Below are positions 14,099-15,431 of a stretch of DNA of 15,431 bases, one piece after another. The DNA lies in the NCBI GenBank assembly GCA_963925015.1, contig CAWUTX010000107.1, positions 1-15,431 of the forward strand, given 5' to 3'. Every line of letters begins with the position of its first letter. Within the stretch, counting starts at the first letter, position 1. This stretch comes from JAQBXX01 sp963925015 (lineage in GTDB: Bacteria; Pseudomonadota; Gammaproteobacteria; SURF-13). Below the pieces are notes generated by a model. It was not told the origin of the DNA. It saw only the letters and a list, made by a program, of their open reading frames with translations, and made no database searches. A program made the translations under genes and the position numbers.

Positions 14099-14452
14099 AT
14101 GACTAAAATCGCGTTACCCGTTTCCGACATTCAACTGCTTGCGCAGTGTGACGTGCAGACCTTTCGCGCGAGCGGCAAGGGCGGGCAGCATGTGAATAAA
14201 ACCGACAGTGCGGTGCGTCTCATCCATCGGCCCAGCGGCGTGGCGGTGAGCACGCAGCAGGAGCGCAGCCAGCATCTGAACAAGCGCCTCTGCATTCAAA
14301 AGCTGCGCGCCAAGGTGGCGCGGCTGAATTATCAGCCGCCCAAGCGCGTCAAGACCCGCGTGCCGCGCAGGGTGCGGGAAAAAATCCTGGTGACAAAGAC
14401 AAGGCAAGGGCACAAGAAGCGGCTGCGCGCCAAGCCCGGCCCCGAAGACTGA
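14099..14452 (+). CDS. Small GGQ release-factor-like protein (putative ribosome rescue)
   Basis: The protein has 117 residues and consists of an RF-1 catalytic domain without codon-recognition domains. The peptidyl-tRNA hydrolysis motif GGQ is at 28-30 inside FRASGKGGQHVNKTDSAVRL, followed by RPSGVAVSTQQERSQHLNK. The C-terminal third is very basic (PKRVKTRVPRRVREKI, RQGHKKRLR), like the tail that enters the mRNA channel in ArfB. The N-terminal and middle parts look closer to the 'release factor-like' group of mitochondrial C12orf65 type than to classic ArfB, so I give no gene symbol. Start: ATG at 14099 with only a weak AGCGG ribosome site; the frame is open upstream but has no similarity there. 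It follows mazF by 70 bases on the same strand and ends three bases from the converging mnmE. Confidence 0.85.
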   Translation: MTKIALPVSDIQLLAQCDVQTFRASGKGGQHVNKTDSAVRLIHRPSGVAVSTQQERSQHLNKRLCIQKLRAKVARLNYQPPKRVKTRVPRRVREKILVTKTRQGHKKRLRAKPGPED

Positions 14453-14455
14453 TAG

Positions 14456-15431
14456 CTACTTGCCGATGCAAAAGCTGGAGAAGATTTTCCCCAGCAAATC
14501 TTCGGTGGTAAATGCACCGGTAATTTCCGAGAGCGCGTTTTGCGCCTGACGCAGCTCTTCGGCGAGTAATTCCCCGGCGCGGTGTTGTTGTTGGGTGTAT
14601 CCGCTTTCTAGTGCTGCGCGCGCCTTCAGCAGCGCCTCCAGATGGCGGCGGCGGGCGCTGAAAGTGCCTTCACCTGCGTCTTGATAGCCTGCGCTGTTTT
14701 TGAGGTGGGCGCGCAACAGCTCCATTCCCGCACCGGTTTTGGCGGACAGTCGCACGCGGCTGTGTCCTTCGAGCTTGTCTACTGTCGGCGCGCGTTGGCT
14801 GAGGTCGCACTTGTTATACACCAACGTGAGCGCGATACCGGTGGGCAGTTGTGCGATGATGGCGCGCTCGGCATCGCTGAATCCGGTGACGTCATCCACC
14901 ACCAGCAGCGCATGATCGGCGCCCATCAGTTCGGCGTGTGTGCGGCGCATGCCTTCTTGTTCGATGGCGTCGCCGCTTTCGCGCAGGCCTGCGGTGTCGA
15001 TGATATGCAGCGGCAGGCCGTCAAGCTGGATCGGTTCGCGCAGCACGTCGCGCGTGGTGCCGGGAATATCCGTGACGATGGCGGCCTCGCGTCCGGCGAG
15101 ACGGTTGAGCAGACTCGACTTGCCCACATTGGGCCGCCCCGCGATCACCGCGCGCAGGCCTTCGCGTAACAAGCTGCCCTGGCGCGCACCTTTCAACACC
15201 GCGTCGAGCTCGTTCAGCAATGACTGCATGCGCGTGCCGATGCGCGCATCGGACAAAAAATCCACTTCGTCTTCGGAGAAATCTATCGCGGCCTCGACGA
15301 ACGCACGCAGCTCAATCAACTGCTCGACAAGATGGTGGATGTGTGCCGAAAATTCACCGGCCAGCGAGCGTTGCGCCGCGCGTGCGGCGTGTCCGGTTTG
15401 GCTCTCGATGAGGTCGGCGATGGCCTCGGCC
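14456..15431 (-). CDS. mnmE: tRNA modification GTPase MnmE (5' end outside window)
   Basis: MnmE is the potassium-activated GTPase partner of MnmG in wobble-uridine modification. The visible C-terminal ~325 residues match E. coli MnmE closely: helical domain (AEAIADLIESQTGHAARAAQ...LVEQLIELRAFVEAAIDF), then the inserted G domain with G1 GRPNVGKSS, G2/G3 region IVTDIPGTTRD and DTAGLRES, and G4 NKCD, then the returning helical domain with GELLAEELRQAQNALSEITG and the invariant end FCIGK, whose Cys is the functionally required C-terminal cysteine. The reading frame continues through the right edge of the window (last full codon at 15430). The N-terminal folate-binding domain lies outside. It ends in TAG at 14458-14456 and converges on the release-factor-like gene. 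Confidence 0.98.
   Translation of the reverse strand, partial: AEAIADLIESQTGHAARAAQRSLAGEFSAHIHHLVEQLIELRAFVEAAIDFSEDEVDFLSDARIGTRMQSLLNELDAVLKGARQGSLLREGLRAVIAGRPNVGKSSLLNRLAGREAAIVTDIPGTTRDVLREPIQLDGLPLHIIDTAGLRESGDAIEQEGMRRTHAELMGADHALLVVDDVTGFSDAERAIIAQLPTGIALTLVYNKCDLSQRAPTVDKLEGHSRVRLSAKTGAGMELLRAHLKNSAGYQDAGEGTFSARRRHLEALLKARAALESGYTQQQHRAGELLAEELRQAQNALSEITGAFTTEDLLGKIFSSFCIGK

Overview
The window carries oriC-proximal housekeeping genes of a moderately GC-rich gammaproteobacterium. This is inferred from the gene order mnmE - mnmG - rsmG - parA - parB - atp operon, all on the minus strand, and from the close resemblance of AtpA, AtpB, MnmG and MnmE to enterobacterial and pseudomonad proteins. 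I cannot place it below class level. Both ends are cut inside genes: atpA on the left and mnmE on the right.

Layout. Positions 1-4388 (minus) hold the atp operon, promoter end to the right: atpZ-like, atpI, atpB, atpE, atpF, atpH, atpA (partial). A repeat-type hairpin lies between atpB and atpE. A sigma70-like promoter (4398-4427) sits directly against the atpZ start codon. Divergent from it is a periplasmic DUF1134 protein (4540-5106, plus). Next on the minus strand come mtnC (methionine salvage) and a secreted Ig-like repeat protein; the two overlap by ATGA and are probably translationally coupled. A REP-like double hairpin (7181-7251) separates these from the tightly overlapping mnmG-rsmG-parA-parB block (7291-11461). 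This block provides tRNA wobble modification, 16S rRNA methylation and chromosome segregation.

The normally adjacent partners mnmG and mnmE are separated by about 3 kb of accessory DNA (11462-14455). It contains: a head-on junction of two broken antitoxin genes (a HicB-like piece on plus, a ribbon-helix-helix piece on minus); an intact TumE/DUF6516 toxin with a winged-helix antitoxin under a promoter carrying twin 18-bp palindromes; abutting fragments of an ISNCY-type transposase and a REP-associated tyrosine transposase; a 23-residue single-helix membrane ORF with a strong hairpin behind it; an intact RHH-antitoxin/MazF module with a perfect palindromic operator; and a small GGQ release-factor-like protein. 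It looks like a repeatedly used insertion site where toxin-antitoxin modules accumulate and decay.

The observations most worth following are: the promoter-to-start distances of three transcription units (atp, tumE, mazEF), which predict leaderless or nearly leaderless mRNAs; the possible capture of a broken antitoxin gene as the new 5' end of the mnmG operon; the 23-residue membrane ORF; and the placing of a ribosome-rescue-type protein directly downstream of an mRNA interferase. No tRNA, rRNA, CRISPR array, parS or oriC was found.
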